A DNA stretch of 64,000 nucleotides from Amaurobius ferox (lineage: Eukaryota > Arthropoda > Arachnida > Araneae > Amaurobiidae), in NCBI GenBank assembly GCA_951213105.1, contig OX578137.1, positions 61,330,736-61,394,735 on the forward strand, written 5' to 3'. Below, in pieces: positions 33,301 to 44,727 of the stretch; the first letter of the stretch is position 1, and each line of letters starts with the position of its first letter. The translations under genes and the position numbers were made by a program. A model generated the notes under the pieces. It was not told the origin of the DNA. It made no database searches and was given only the letters and a program-made list of their open reading frames with translations.

Positions 33301-35516
33301 CCAAAAATCTCCGGCTATCTGAGAGTAGGGCCCACACACTACAGCACTGTCTAACAACCAGTTCTACTCACAGCGTCCTATGAGAGTATTTGAGCAAGTG
33401 ACAGGTTTTACTATGTTGGATAGCAGAGAAACTCCTAGCGTATTTATACTTGTAAGATCTATGGTGTCACCGAAGAGGTAGGGAATTACCAGAAAATTTT
33501 TGAAAAATATATACCGATTTTTACGGATTTACAAGGGAATTATTGAAAAATCTGTATCATTAGTCCAAATGTTTACAATTATAGCGTGTTATCCTTCACT
33601 TTAAAGGGCTTGAAAAAATATTTCGATTGATACTATACTTGACAATGTACCCCCTAGGGGGGGGAGTAACTTGTCCCCCGAGGGGGTCAATGACGTCACG
33701 AATCAATTGCATCGCGATTAGTTTTCACGACAAGGATTGAATCTATTAAGTCTCCTGATCATTAAGCCATAAATAAGCCCTTTTATATATGGTAATGCCA
33801 AATTAAAAAAATTTCAATTTCGAATTAATATATAATAAATATATAATTTTAAAATATATAATTTCAACGTGTTCGCCTGATTTGAGAAACAATTCTATCT
33901 AGACCTAGATGCTTTGATAACAAAGCCAGATATAAAGTTTCGTGAAAATCCATTAATATTTGTGGCCACTATATTGTGCACAAGAAATCGACCACACACA
34001 GATAGACAAACTGACAGACAGACAGACAAACTGATATCACTCCAAAAATAGTCAAAATGTGTTCAGGAGATCCTAAAATATGCATTGGCATCAAAATCTC
34101 TAATTTGGAATTTTTTGCGAAAACGAAAACAATACTTTCACTATATTATATTACATAATATGAGAAAGTAATAAATAAATTATTTAAAGAACAGAATTTA
34201 AGAAAGTTTTTTATTGGGTAAGTTTAACTTAAATCGAGAACGCATTAAATTTAATTTATGGCAATTTATTCAATTGGCTCCTCTCAAGCGTGTTCTAGGA
34301 ATGTTTTCCCACCTGTTTTTCATGATTTCAATTTTTAACGACAAGTCACGACCTATATCGATTATCCCAATATTGTTGCCGAAATTGAGAACATATTAAA
34401 TTTAGATTATTATCATTTATTGAATCATTCTCTGCCATGATTTTGAGATTGGACGGCAAAAACACTCTGCTGTAAATCTTGCACATATTAGTTTGCTTGT
34501 AAATGAATTAAAGTTATTTCAGTATGCTGGGAAAATCATGTTCTGTTTATAACATATTTTAACACCATTTGTGAATTTGCGATTTTTGTTTAAATATCTA
34601 GTACAGCATTAAAATTCCATCTATTCATTCTTTTATAGTACTAGGAGACTCTTCGCCAAACCCTATAAGTCGTCGCTTCTGTGGTTGAGCTGCTTCGCCC
34701 CCTACACACAGCTCTCGCAGAGTTCACTTCCCTAACTATTTCAAGCCAAAATGAAGTTTAAATCGGTAAACAGTTAATTTCATCATGTTATCCTATTACT
34801 TTTCTACAAATGTACCAAATTTCATATTTTTGTGTGCTACAGTTTTTACGGTACGAGACAGAGAAAATCGATGACCGTGCTGATATGAAAGAACATTTAC
34901 CACTTGCGTAAAAAGTAAAATATTTCGTAAACTATGTCGAAATAAAAAAGTGCTTCGTCCTGCAAAAATTCGACTATGTACCCGTCAACAAAAGCCCGAA
35001 ATATTGTTATCTTGCTATTGTTAGTCTATTCAGGATGTAAACACGTCTTTAAATAATTCTTAAATTACATATATATCGAAAAACGGTTTATTTCAGCGTG
35101 TTCCTCAATCATTTCTCTACAAGTGTACAGAATTTTATATTTTTATCTACTATTGGTTTTTGCCGTACAAAGCAGAGAAACTCGAGAACCGAGAAATTTT
35201 TCAAACAGCAGCAGCGACGGCGGAGTCAGCTACTTTGTTTTTTAATATAGACAGATATTGCCTGATTTTCAGTAGATATTAATGTTAAAAATTATACAAT
35301 CAAATAAATTTTTCTAATTTCAGAGGAGGACCAAGAGACTGTGGACGAGTATGGGAACGTTGTAGTCGTACTCCCAACACGTGTTGCCAAGATGCCAAAA
35401 TATTGGGAATCAACATCAAGATATATCTCAAGTGTGGTTGTAAAACTGAAAAGGACTTCAAAGGAAACAAAGTACTAGCAACCCCTCGAGACTGCACCTG
35501 TGGTTTTTGGGAGTGA
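30342..35516 (+). CDS. Secreted cysteine-rich (knottin-like) peptide gene, four coding exons
   Basis: Predicted coding exons are 30342-30417, 31358-31394, 32375-32491 and 35324-35516. Each boundary has GT/AG signals, phases agree (1, 2, 2), and the joined length is 423 nt (140 codons plus stop). Exon 1 encodes a classic signal peptide (MKLALICLFLIIALAYS). Exon 2 ends in a Glu-Ala-Gln-Arg quadruplet, the kind of processing site used in spider toxin precursors. Exon 3 encodes a Lys/Arg-rich linear stretch. Exon 4 holds eight cysteines spaced C-X6-C-X6-CC-X15-C-X-C-X17-C-X-C. The C-X6-C with CC and paired C-X-C are the layout described for spider venom knottins. The product is probably secreted and disulfide-rich, in venom or haemolymph. 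I cannot name a family or target. The gene appears intact. Confidence 0.75.
30418..31357 (+). other. Intron 1 of the cysteine-rich gene
   Basis: Donor GTAAGT at 30418 and acceptor TTTCTTTCAG ending 31357. It contains a worn HINE-type 3' tip (about 31066-31098, GTCATGAGCTGTCTACATC). Confidence 0.6.
31395..32374 (+). other. Intron 2 of the cysteine-rich gene, with GC-richer repeat insert
   Basis: Donor GTATAA at 31395 and acceptor TTCTTCTACAG ending 32374. About 31570-32280 is clearly richer in G+C than its surroundings. It contains related internal segments (GAAGCTCCCGGACGATG near 31914 and GAAGCTCTCGAACAGTA near 32193; CCAGATTGCATAAGTG and CCAGATTCCAAAAGTG), so it is probably an unclassified mobile element. 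Confidence 0.5.
32492..35323 (+). other. Intron 3 of the cysteine-rich gene
   Basis: Donor GTAAGT at 32492 and acceptor TTCTAATTTCAG ending 35323. It contains the family 4 HINE-like copy (33590-34175) and unassigned moderately GC-rich stretches (33180-33500, 34640-34760). No independent gene recognised. Confidence 0.6.
33590..34175 (-). mobile_element. HINE-like element, family 4
   Basis: On the reverse strand it begins TTACTTTCTCATATTATG with a GTGAAAGT complement, followed by CTGTCTGTCTGTCAGTTTG (about 34010-34030) and then an interior unrelated to families 1-3. This gives the same 5' hairpin plus microsatellite design. The right end is unclear. Near 33645-33690 there is a CCCCC/GGGGG-rich imperfect palindrome. 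Confidence 0.5.
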
Positions 35517-35542
35517 TTAAAAAAATCTCAAGAAATATTTCA

Positions 35543-35559
35543 AATAAAACCCTAATAAA
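35543..35559 (+). terminator. Polyadenylation signals of the cysteine-rich gene
   Basis: Two AATAAA hexamers (35543-35548 and 35554-35559), 27 and 38 bases after the stop codon, consistent with a short 3' untranslated region. Confidence 0.65.
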
Positions 35560-36106
35560 ATACAAGAGGTTTGCTAATTTTATTTTCAATTAAAAGAACA
35601 GCGAAGGAGCTGTATTTTCTTTTTTACTAAAACAGTAGTAATAAGCTTAACATTAAACAATGTTAAATAAGTTTACTAAAAACATATATATTTGAATGCA
35701 GAAATGTGTGAAAAAGTATATCGGCCATAATAACGTCACAATTCAAAATGTGGCGATTTTGAGTATGCATCGACATGGGTTCTCAGAGGAAAAATCATGT
35801 CGGCAGATCGCGTTTCAGGGGTCATACACAAATTACGAAAGAAAACAATGATTACATAAATAAGTAATAATTTTGCTATTTATTTGTACAAAAGTATCTA
35901 CACTGTAGAAATAATAAGTTTACACAAAGATTACAAAGCTTGTTCAAAATGTTTTTTATCCATTCCAATACAGAACTGCATTCGCTTGATACCACTGTGC
36001 ACTCGAGAGTTTTTGTTCTGTGATGTCACGAGCGTTGTTGCAACTCTGCTTTATTTAAGGATGATGACGTGGGGGGGGGGGGGTAAGCAGTTGTGCGTAA
36101 GCGGCT

Positions 36107-36959
36107 CTACAAATAAAAATTCATAGGCGTTAAATCAGGCGATCCAGGGGAAAATTCGTCTGGCCCATGCAAGCCAATCCACTTGACTGGAAACTCGTTA
36201 TTTAACCAGTGTTTTACAACTGTAGTGTGGTAAGCTGGCGATCCGTCCATTTTGAAACCATACATATGGAAGTACTGTTAGGGGCAGTTCATCCATAAAA
36301 TCAGGAATAACTGCATTCAGAATCTCATTAACATATCTGTCACCCGTCAACGTACCATCATACAGTATGGGTCCAAGCAAATGGTTTCTGAAAATACTAC
36401 ACCATACATTCACAGAAAATTGATTCTTATGATGAATATCCCATACCACGAATGGATTTGTGTCAGACCAGAAGTGCTTATTTTGAGGATTTATGCATCC
36501 ATCTTGTTTAAAACAGCATTCGTCAGTCCAAATTATGTTTTTCAGGAAAGAGGGATTTGCGTCTCCCTGATTTAGAGTCCAATTACAAAAATCTAGACGA
36601 CGTTGATAATCTGTTGACTCCTGTCCTTGCGCACCATGAATGTTAAACGGATGCCATTTATTCAGTCTCAGTATTCTCCACACTGTTGCACATGGTACGT
36701 TCATTTCTGAAGCAGCGGTACCAACAGTACTGTGTGGATGACTGCAAAAGTAAACCAAAATATCAATTTCTACATCAGTTGTGTAAAGTCTGGGCCTTTC
36801 CAGTCCACCTACGCGATGTACCTTTTCTCTTTCACGCACTCGTTGCATCAATCGGGAAATAAATCTCCCAGAAGGCTGTCGAGCATTGGGAAAATTACGT
36901 TGATATTCCCGTGCAGTTTCGTTGGCATTACGATTGTATAAACTGTACAGCATAAGCAT
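36107..36959 (-). pseudogene. DDE transposase of the Tc/mariner superfamily, decayed
   Basis: Reverse-strand frame from 36959 to 36198 starts with the helix-turn-helix region LYNRNANETAREYQRNFPNA and RFISRLMQRVRE, of the type annotated as DUF4817. It continues through the DDE core with IIWTDECCFKQDG (first Asp). The second acidic position, expected in WFQ-D-G-PAH, is WFQNGRIASLPHYS, so the Asp is lost. A one-base shift near 36200 puts the final block, SPGSPDLTPMNFYL (third Asp), in another frame, ending at 36107. A 13-base G-run (36071-36083) lies just beyond. The element is dead. Inverted repeats were not identified. Confidence 0.8.
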
Positions 36960-37647
36960 TTCAAAAAATTCTTCGTTGCTCTATTGCGATATACTGTCGG
37001 TACAGCCTAACTGCACTCTCAAAATGCAACAGAAATGTGAAATACTTAAGGGTCGCTCAGACTGCCGGGCTGCGGAAGCGAGGCGATTGATTAATGGTAC
37101 AGCAAAAACAACTTTCTCATGTGATGATGCGTCTGTTGCGATTTTGTGACGCACCGATCAGAGGCAGATATTTGCATATGCACACATTTCTAAGGTGTTT
37201 TAATGTTCATTTTGATTGTGCCATTTCCAAGTTTCATTCTGTTATTAATCATGTAAAATTCTAAGATATTTTTCAGGGAGCATATTTTTGAAAAATTGTA
37301 AATAAATCTAAAGATAAGAAGCAGATATTATTTGCCTATGATGCATTTCCGTGTTGCGTCACATGCACCCTTACTGTAAACATTTATGTTTTAATTTGTG
37401 ATTAATCCCTCACCAACTTCGTTTAAACATATCTCTGGGACTTTTAATGATAAAATGCTGAAATTTTGTATATGACCTTAGTGTATGGGGAGCATTTTAC
37501 TCATTGGAAATGTTTTTATACATAGGGGGCCGTATAAAAATTTAAATTTTATATTTCTTCAAATTTAATCCCCTGAAAATTTTTTTCGATTCCATAAAAT
37601 TCTGTACCTTTTAGAACGCAACTTTGTAATTTATTATATATATATAC

Positions 37648-37679
<32 letters not shown>

Positions 37680-37714
37680 CTTAAGAAATGAGCGGATAAA
37701 AAAGTGGAGTAATT
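36960..37714. other. No gene seen
   Basis: Possibly includes the 5' flank of the transposase element. GT microsatellite at 37654-37679. No supported feature otherwise. Confidence 0.4.
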
Positions 37715-38834
37715 TCACGGAATTTATTTAAATATTCAGGTGTACAATGATAATGTTCATTTTGGAAAAATTAAAACTGATATATCCATGCTTATCGTAT
37801 AGCACCGTCCTCTTCGAGCAAAACTGCCAAACTTGATGTACTCGTCTGAGTCCTTTGTATAATTTGCTTGAATTTAAAATTACCTATTTAGTCTCACAGT
37901 GAGTATGTATATGTAACATATTTTTACTTTCCTTATATACATAATGTATAAGGAAAGTATTGTGATGGGTCGAAAATTCGAATTCGAGTTTTCGACGGGA
38001 GAGCACGTTTCAAGCATCCCTGATCTCGACTCAAACATTTTTGAAGTGATGTCTGTGTGTGTGTGTGTGTGTGTCAGTGAGTCTGTGGAGACGATAACTG
38101 ACGAACGAATGAACCGATTCGAACCACATTTGGTACAAAAATCACAATCCGTAAACACTGGAAGCCTATTGTTTTTAAACGCAATCAAATGCTCAGAACC
38201 CCCCTAAATTTTCGAATGAAGTTTTGAAAAAATCGTTAAAAAATCAAAACCACTAATAAAGTTACGCAAATAGACATTTCTTATGTAATTTTCCATTAGA
38301 AAACGATTGACATAAATTTTAGAACGCTAACATGAACCGTTCTCGAGATATTGCACATTTTTAAAAAAATATCAAAAACTCGTATAAAATAAAAAATAAG
38401 AAAGATCAATCATGCATAAGCATTGATTATGAAACACTTTCCAATTGAAATGCAATTTCATTTAAAAATTTCTAAAATGTGATGCATTCAGTGGTGATAT
38501 CTATTACATTATCAAAGTGCTACAGTAATTTATTATACTTAAATATTTAAAACTGTATCGAAATATAAATAATCTGATTCTCTATGCAAAATCAATGTAT
38601 ATTTCATTCATATAACTTTTATTCCAGACTCCAGAGCTAAATAATTTTGTGTGAAAAAAATTCAGCAATTCTTATTCAACTCTCCTTACAATCGCTTGAG
38701 ATATATGCATTCTGCATAAGTTAAAATTAGGCTTCGTTGAAGAAATAACAAATGTTTAGGGATCATTTAAAATCACAACTATTGTAATTGCATAGGCACG
38801 GAATTTAGATACACAGATAATACACAGATACACA

Positions 38835-39705
38835 GAAAATATATGTGTGTGTGTGTGTGTGTGTGTATTCAAAGTATTGGAATCGTGCCGAAGATCGGAA
38901 CTCGAATTTTCGAAGGATCTACACGTTTTGGGACTTCTAGAACACGAAAAAACTATTTTTAGGAAGACGTCTGTGTTTGTAAGGGTGTATCTGTGTATTT
39001 TTCTGTGTGTCTGTGAGGATATTACATCCACTGTATAGAAAAACTAATAGACCGAATTTCATAAAATTCGGTAGGTATGTTTTTTGTGGGAAATCCTGAT
39101 GTTCATTAGATTATAGTACGATTCGTAATAAAAGAATCGGCCGTCTTTGCGAAATGGCCGGCAGAAATTGCCTTTATCCACTCTAGCTAAAAACTAATGG
39201 AACAAATTTAACAAAATTTGGTGTATAATATTTCAATAACCTACAAGGGATTTATATACCAAATTTAACAAAATTTGGTATATAAATCATTTGTATGTTA
39301 TTCTAGTACAATTCGGGAAAAAGGAACGGGCTGTATTTGCGAAATGGCCCGCAAAAATCGTTAAATATAAAAATGAAAGACTACGTGTGCTCAATTATAT
39401 CAATTAAATTCCTATTTTATACGTGATTTTTGACAACAAAAATATAAGACTAACCCCATTACTCTAGGACTAGCCGTTCTTGAGATATTCTAGTTTTTTC
39501 ACGTTTTCGCTACGCCACCTTTGGCAATAAGTCCAGCTATCAAATGAGAACCAAATTTAAGTTTAACGTGCAAATTCAATGTCATTTAAAATACTTATGG
39601 CTGTTATTTTGTGCAGATAAACACAAATTATTATTGAAGAAATGAAGAGAACGTGAATATGAGTCTGCAGGGAAAGACATGTGCTGCCCACATCAGAATT
39701 TTTAA
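38835..39705 (+). mobile_element. HINE-like element, family 3, in nested position
   Basis: GT microsatellite at 38844-38869, then GTATTGGAATCGTGCCGAAG and the family 3 interior, ending in GGGAAAGACATGTGCTGCCC and ACATCAGAATTTTT. The 5' hairpin is missing or replaced by the microsatellite. Confidence 0.6.
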
Positions 39706-40092
39706 CAATATTACAACAATGATTTATAGAAGTGAACGGGGATTATTTGCAGGCCATTTTGAAAAAAATGTATGATCTATATTTAAAGATCCACCAAATT
39801 TTTTAAAATAAAATGTTCAACAAATTTAAGCTGTGTACCAAATTTTAACTCTCTAAGACGTAGGAAAGTGCATTAAAAATGCCATCAAATAAGTATATCA
39901 TGAAGAGTTATATAAAATTAAAATAATTTAAAAAATTGTTATCTACCAAATTTATTTTAAAATGTGGAGCCTCTCTCATATACAAAATGTTAAACTCTTG
40001 GAAGGATATTTATTATATAATATATCACTTTTTCCTTTCTGGAGGATATCCCAAAAGTCAGAATTTAATTGAATTTGTTTTTTTCCCTATAT
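39706..40092. other. Unassigned AT-rich filler inside the nest
   Basis: No similarity to the other families was recognised. It lies between the family 3 end and resumed family 1 sequence. Confidence 0.35.
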
Positions 40093-42357
40093 TAAATAAT
40101 TTTTAATTAAAGAACTACTTGATATATTTAACTGAAATTTTTTTATATATTTTATCCAATAATGTGAATATTTCCTAAAAATTTCGAAGCAATTAGTGAA
40201 TTTTAAATTTGCTTAAAAAATGTTTGAAAAATTAGGTCCCATAGGGTTCAATGTAATTCATTTTTTCAACCCGGGTTCAATAAAAAACTAATTGGGTGAT
40301 ATTATTTATGTATATTCCCATAGATCCCACTGACCGTCTGAACAACGTACTAAAATTTCATTTTTACGGCAGTTATCGTGCTAACGGACAGACAGACATA
40401 CAGAATGAACAAAATCATAATACTTTTCAACTTTGCTGTAAAATGTTAAAAAATATTTCATCTTGAGAAACATGTTCACTTTTCATATTTAATACCATGC
40501 GATAAATTGGATAATATCATTTTCGTGGATCTAGCTCGTTCCATTCATGAAAAAAGATACTTTGAGTAATACTTTTGTATTTGAACGCCAATAGTCATTT
40601 ATCTGCTGTAAAAATAACTTATTTCTTCGTCCATAATTCTTGGCGAGATTTTGGCGACGAATTTGGCGGAATGTCGCCAACTTGGCGACTTTTTGAAATG
40701 TTGCCAAATTAACGAAAATTTCACCAAATGGATAAAAATCACGTTAAATCAATGAAATGACGACTAATTGTCGAAAATTCAATATCTTGGAAAGAATATT
40801 AGTATCTACTATAAGAAAAACCTATTTATTTTACTGTAAAAGTAGTAAATTCATTACATTATATAAGGAAAGTTATGTGCTGCCCACATCAGATATTTTA
40901 GAGTGTGCTAGCCAGGAAATTTTGAAGACTGTGACTGCTCGAGGGTAGTTAAATTTGCGGAACCCAGATGTACACCATTATTTGGCTGTAAAAGAAGCAA
41001 ATCATTGCATTATGTAAGGAAAAGGCATTATGTGGGGGGAAATTGTAAGGAGAATGTAGGGATAAATTGCCTTATGTAAGGATAAGATGTAAAGTCATTA
41101 TATTATGTAAGGAAAAAATAATTATGATGGGAAAAGATTGCAAAGATTATGTTTCAAAGATTATGTAGGAGAAAATTGCATTATGTAGCGAAAAGGTGTA
41201 AAGTCATTGCATTATGTGCTGGATATATACCTTTTTATTTTAATGGTACATTTCTTATTTGCGCGAAACACGCGTATATTACAAATATAACGCGTATATT
41301 TCAAGATAATCTTTTCGAAAAAATGGCTGCTAAGTTTTCTAAATGCAATTACCTCCTGCAATCTTTGGAACCGGGCCAAATATTAAAATGTATTTTCTTT
41401 TAATGTAATTACTCATTAATGATTTCATACCCAAACAATATAAAATATAGAACCTTGATCCCCAAACCTCTTCCACGGTAATTACTTTTGATAGAAGCTT
41501 AATTAAAATAGGTTCACATTTATAAGAACTCCCATTCCACAGTCTTTCAGCAAGCTAGCAATATCACCCTCATATTATGGAAACTGTCATCGACGCAAAG
41601 CTGATTGAGTTCATAGGAAGATTTTTTAGTAAATTATAACAACGATATTAATCAATATGCTAAAAATTAAACATTTCTGTCATTAACTTTCGTTTTATAA
41701 ATTGAGACTCTAATTTTACTCCTTTTATACCAAACAGTTGATATTGCAGTCTGAATGTTTTGATAATATTTTTAATACTTCCATAAAATGCTTTGCATTT
41801 TGAAATTTTCAATTTCTGCTACTCTAGTTCCGAGTTTATTGAAATTATTCATTTTCCATTTCTTTAAATTTAAATAATTTATGTCATATTTATGTGAAAA
41901 TTTCTTAATTACTTCTTACTTAGCCCCCTAGTACTGCTAGCGCCTGCGAGTATTGCTGCCATTTCTAACTTCTAACGTGTGTTTATTTAGTTTGTTAGAA
42001 CCTGATATTTGTGGCCGCGCTTTTGTCGACAAAGGTTGTGCAACAGTGGTTGCAGCTGGTGAATGAGAGCATTTGCACGCATAAAAAAATTTGCAATTTA
42101 CTGAATCCAATTTCGCCACGTATACGAAAGAAACCCGAGAAATATGGGAATTCAGTGATCTCATCCAAAAATTTCGGAACATTTAAACAGAGCTTTCTCA
42201 ATAATTTTGCAAATTTCCCCAAACAAAAAATAAAGAGACAATGAATATGAGTCTATAAGGGAAATCATGTGCTGTCCACATCAGATTTTGCCTTTTTAGT
42301 GATGAATCATTAATTCATACGCGAAAAACGCATTCTGCATTTATCACTAAATAAAAG

Positions 42358-43198
42358 AGATTAATTTACAAGAAAATTATTGTAACCCGAACACTTCAAT
42401 ATTAATAAAACATTTACGACCATTGGAACAAATAATTGTAATCATTATGAAGAAAATATTTCCGCCAAATCCCAACAGCAACACTGAATGTATGCATATA
42501 AAGCTCTTTATCGTTTTATCCAAATCATTTTGGTACTTGTACAAATTGTACGTTAATTCCCATTAAAGGCGCCAATTCTGGAAGACCGTTTCTCTTTTAC
42601 GTTTCTACCTGTCATTGAATTTAACTAATAGACTCGTCCAAAATCACGTGACCCAACTGCCTTCTCGTCAGAGCCGTTTTTATTCCAAGCAGAGACTTGA
42701 TATCGCTTTTTCACTCTAATCGATTACTGTACTGCGAACGCCATCTATGGACTAAATGTTGTACTTTAAAATGGCGTCTACATCGAGGAAATAGTTGCTA
42801 CCAAACAAAATGAGCGACGTTTCAGTTGATTATGTAAATTGTTGCCGGATAAGTGATTGTGAAATTGATGATATAAAATGTGATAAAGCGTGTAAAAATA
42901 ATAAGAAGAAAATAAATTAATCATAATTTTGTTGATATTGTGTTTCTATCTGTTTTCCCTCAAAATTAAATCGGACCTGAGTAGACAGCTTGGAGGAAAT
43001 ACATTTGACCTGAAGTGGTTTATTATCCAAATAATAACAATAATCACATGTAAGATAATTAAAATAATATTGTTTGCGTTAGATCAATATTACTTAAATT
43101 CAAATTTGAAGCTTTTATTGCTGACGGCGAGCGACAAAGTATCTGAATGAAAAATCAGAAATAAGCTCATTTATATGTAAGTAAAATAAATATATAAC
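42358..43198. other. Low-repeat spacer with one small open frame
   Basis: A relatively repeat-free stretch. It contains a 36-codon frame from ATG 42810 to 42920 (starts MSDVSVDYVNCCRISDC, five cysteines, Lys-rich end) after a somewhat GC-richer segment. No homology recognised. It might be a first exon or chance. Confidence 0.25.
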
Positions 43199-43496
43199 TA
43201 GAAAGATCAATCATGCATAAAGCATTCATTATGAAACACTTTCCAACTGCAATGCAATTTTATTTAAACATCTCTAAAATGCGATACACTTCTCGGTAAT
43301 ATTTTTTAAATTATCACAATACTTCATTAATTTATTATATTCGAAAACTTAAAATTTCATCGAAAAAAATGAAATTTATTCAAATGACGGCATTGAAATA
43401 TAAATTGCCTGATTTAAATATCTCTAAAATGCGATACATTCCTCGGTAATATTTTTAAAATTTTCATAATGCTACAATAATTTATTATATTTGAAA

Positions 43497-43508
43497 ACTT
43501 CCTCGAAA
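43497..43508. repeat. Left target duplication of tRNA-type SINE
   Basis: ACTTCCTCGAAA, repeated exactly at 43732-43743 on the other side of the SINE. Confidence 0.85.
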
Positions 43509-43731
43509 GCCGATGTGGTGGCCGAGCGGTCAAAGAGGCAGGCGTTTCCTCGTGATAGCTCGGCTGCCAGATTGCGGGTTCGAGTCCCGCCTGCGGGCAT
43601 GGATGTTGTAATGTCTTATTTGGGGCAGAAGTCAGACGGCTACCTTCGGGTGCCCCGGGTCATTAGACTAAACAGAAGCAGTGCACTCATTCTTCCTTAA
43701 TTGTAATGTTAGGGACACGACAACAACAACA
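43509..43731 (+). mobile_element. tRNA-derived SINE with CAA tail
   Basis: Head (about 43509-43599) resembles a class II tRNA (Ser/Leu type), with box A TGGTGGCCGAGCGGTC and box B GGGTTCGAGTCCC, both well preserved. A body of about 110 bp follows (ending TTGTAATGTTAGGGACACGA), then a CAACAACAACAA tail. Exact 12 bp target duplications on both sides show recent retroposition into a family 1 HINE-like element. The body is unlike that of the other SINEs in this window. Confidence 0.85.
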
Positions 43732-44727
43732 ACTTCCTCGAAAACAAATGAACTATATTCAAATGACGTCATCGAAATATAAATCGCCTGGTTCTCTCCA
43801 TAAAAGCAACATTTCATTCATAAACTGTTTTCTTTTTCTTTTATTCATCACAATACTATAACAATTTATTTTATTTAAAGACTTAAAACCATGGAGGAAC
43901 AAGTAATTTAACTCTATACTTAAAACTTCATCGAAAAAATCGTCGTTCTTTATGCAAAGTCAATGAATGTTTTATTCATATCAGCTATATTGCAAACTCC
44001 ATGAGATAAATAATTTTGCGTTTAAGAAATGCAGCAATTCTTATACAACTCATTCTACATTTTTTCGTGTTTACATTCTCTATAAGTGAAAATTAGGTTT
44101 CGTTGTAGAAATAATCAAAGTTTGATCATCATTTACACTCAAATATATTGTAATTGCGCTGTTTCAGAATGTAGATGCACAGAATTTAAGTAAAAATAAA
44201 GCGGTTTTAGGACGGATACAACAGTAAATATGAATTAAAAAGAACTTTCAAAATCCCGATTTTTACACAAGATGGATGTCATATCTTTTTTGGAGTGGGT
44301 CACGTGATCTCTTCATGTAATGGTCATGTGAACTCTTCATATAAAAGGGGTAATTATTATTTAAATTTTTATTAAAAAAACTACTGAATATATTGTGCTG
44401 AACATTTATTTATATATTTTATGGCATAATTTGAATATTTTCTAAAAATTTCGAAGCAGTTTGTGAATTTTAAATTTGCTTAAAAAATGTTTGAAAAACT
44501 GGATACCATAGAGTTCAATATATTTCATTTTTTCAACCCGGGTTTAATTCAAAACTAATTGGGTAATTTTATTCATTTATATTCCCATAGGTTCCACAGA
44601 CCGTCTGAACAACATACTAAAATTTCATTTTGATAAAGTCATTTTTACGGCTGCTATCGTTCTAACGAGCAGTCAGACAGAATGGAGAAACTCATAAACA
44701 CTTTTCAACTATGTTGTAAAGTGTTAA

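Larger units (their letters stand above)
38397..40451 (-). mobile_element. HINE-like element, family 1, split by a family 3 copy
   Basis: Reverse-strand copy. The 3' end (AAGAAAGATCAATCATGC) is at 38397 and family 1 sequence runs to about 38815. Foreign DNA fills 38816-40092, then family 1 resumes to its AACACTTT-type end and GACA repeat near 40390-40451. Confidence 0.65.
37925..40896 (+). mobile_element. HINE-like element, family 2, split by a nested insertion
   Basis: The left part (37925-38396) has the ACTTTCCTTATATA hairpin, the TCGAAAATTC block and a GT microsatellite. The right part (40452-40896) resumes in order (ACATGTTCACTTTTCATAT, then the GGCGAC/TTGGCGA region) and ends in ATATAAGGAAAGTTATGTG, hairpin and ACATCAGA. 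A family 1 element with a further nest occupies 38397-40451. Confidence 0.75.
37715..42357 (+). repeat. Composite dispersed repeat, copy 2, interrupted
   Basis: Second copy of 14925-16540. Its left part is 37715-37924 and its right part 40897-42357; the intervening 3 kb is a nested stack of HINE-like elements. The GCATTATGTA-type degenerate repeats recur at about 41000-41220. A HINE-type 3' tip lies near 42262-42285. Confidence 0.75.
43199..44727 (-). mobile_element. HINE-like element, family 1, carrying a SINE
   Basis: Complete reverse-strand copy from the GAAAGATCAATCATGC end (43201) to TTGTAAAGTGTTAA (44727), enlarged by the 223 bp SINE at 43509-43731. The microsatellite is nearly eroded (44665-44682). 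Confidence 0.75.

Noticed and set aside
33645..33690. Regulatory G-quadruplex or terminator
   Set aside because: The C/G-run palindrome lies inside a HINE-like element in an intron; nothing ties it to regulation.
43509..43599. Functional tRNA-Ser/Leu gene
   Set aside because: The acceptor arm does not pair properly, the sequence continues into a SINE body with a CAA tail, and target duplications flank the whole unit.
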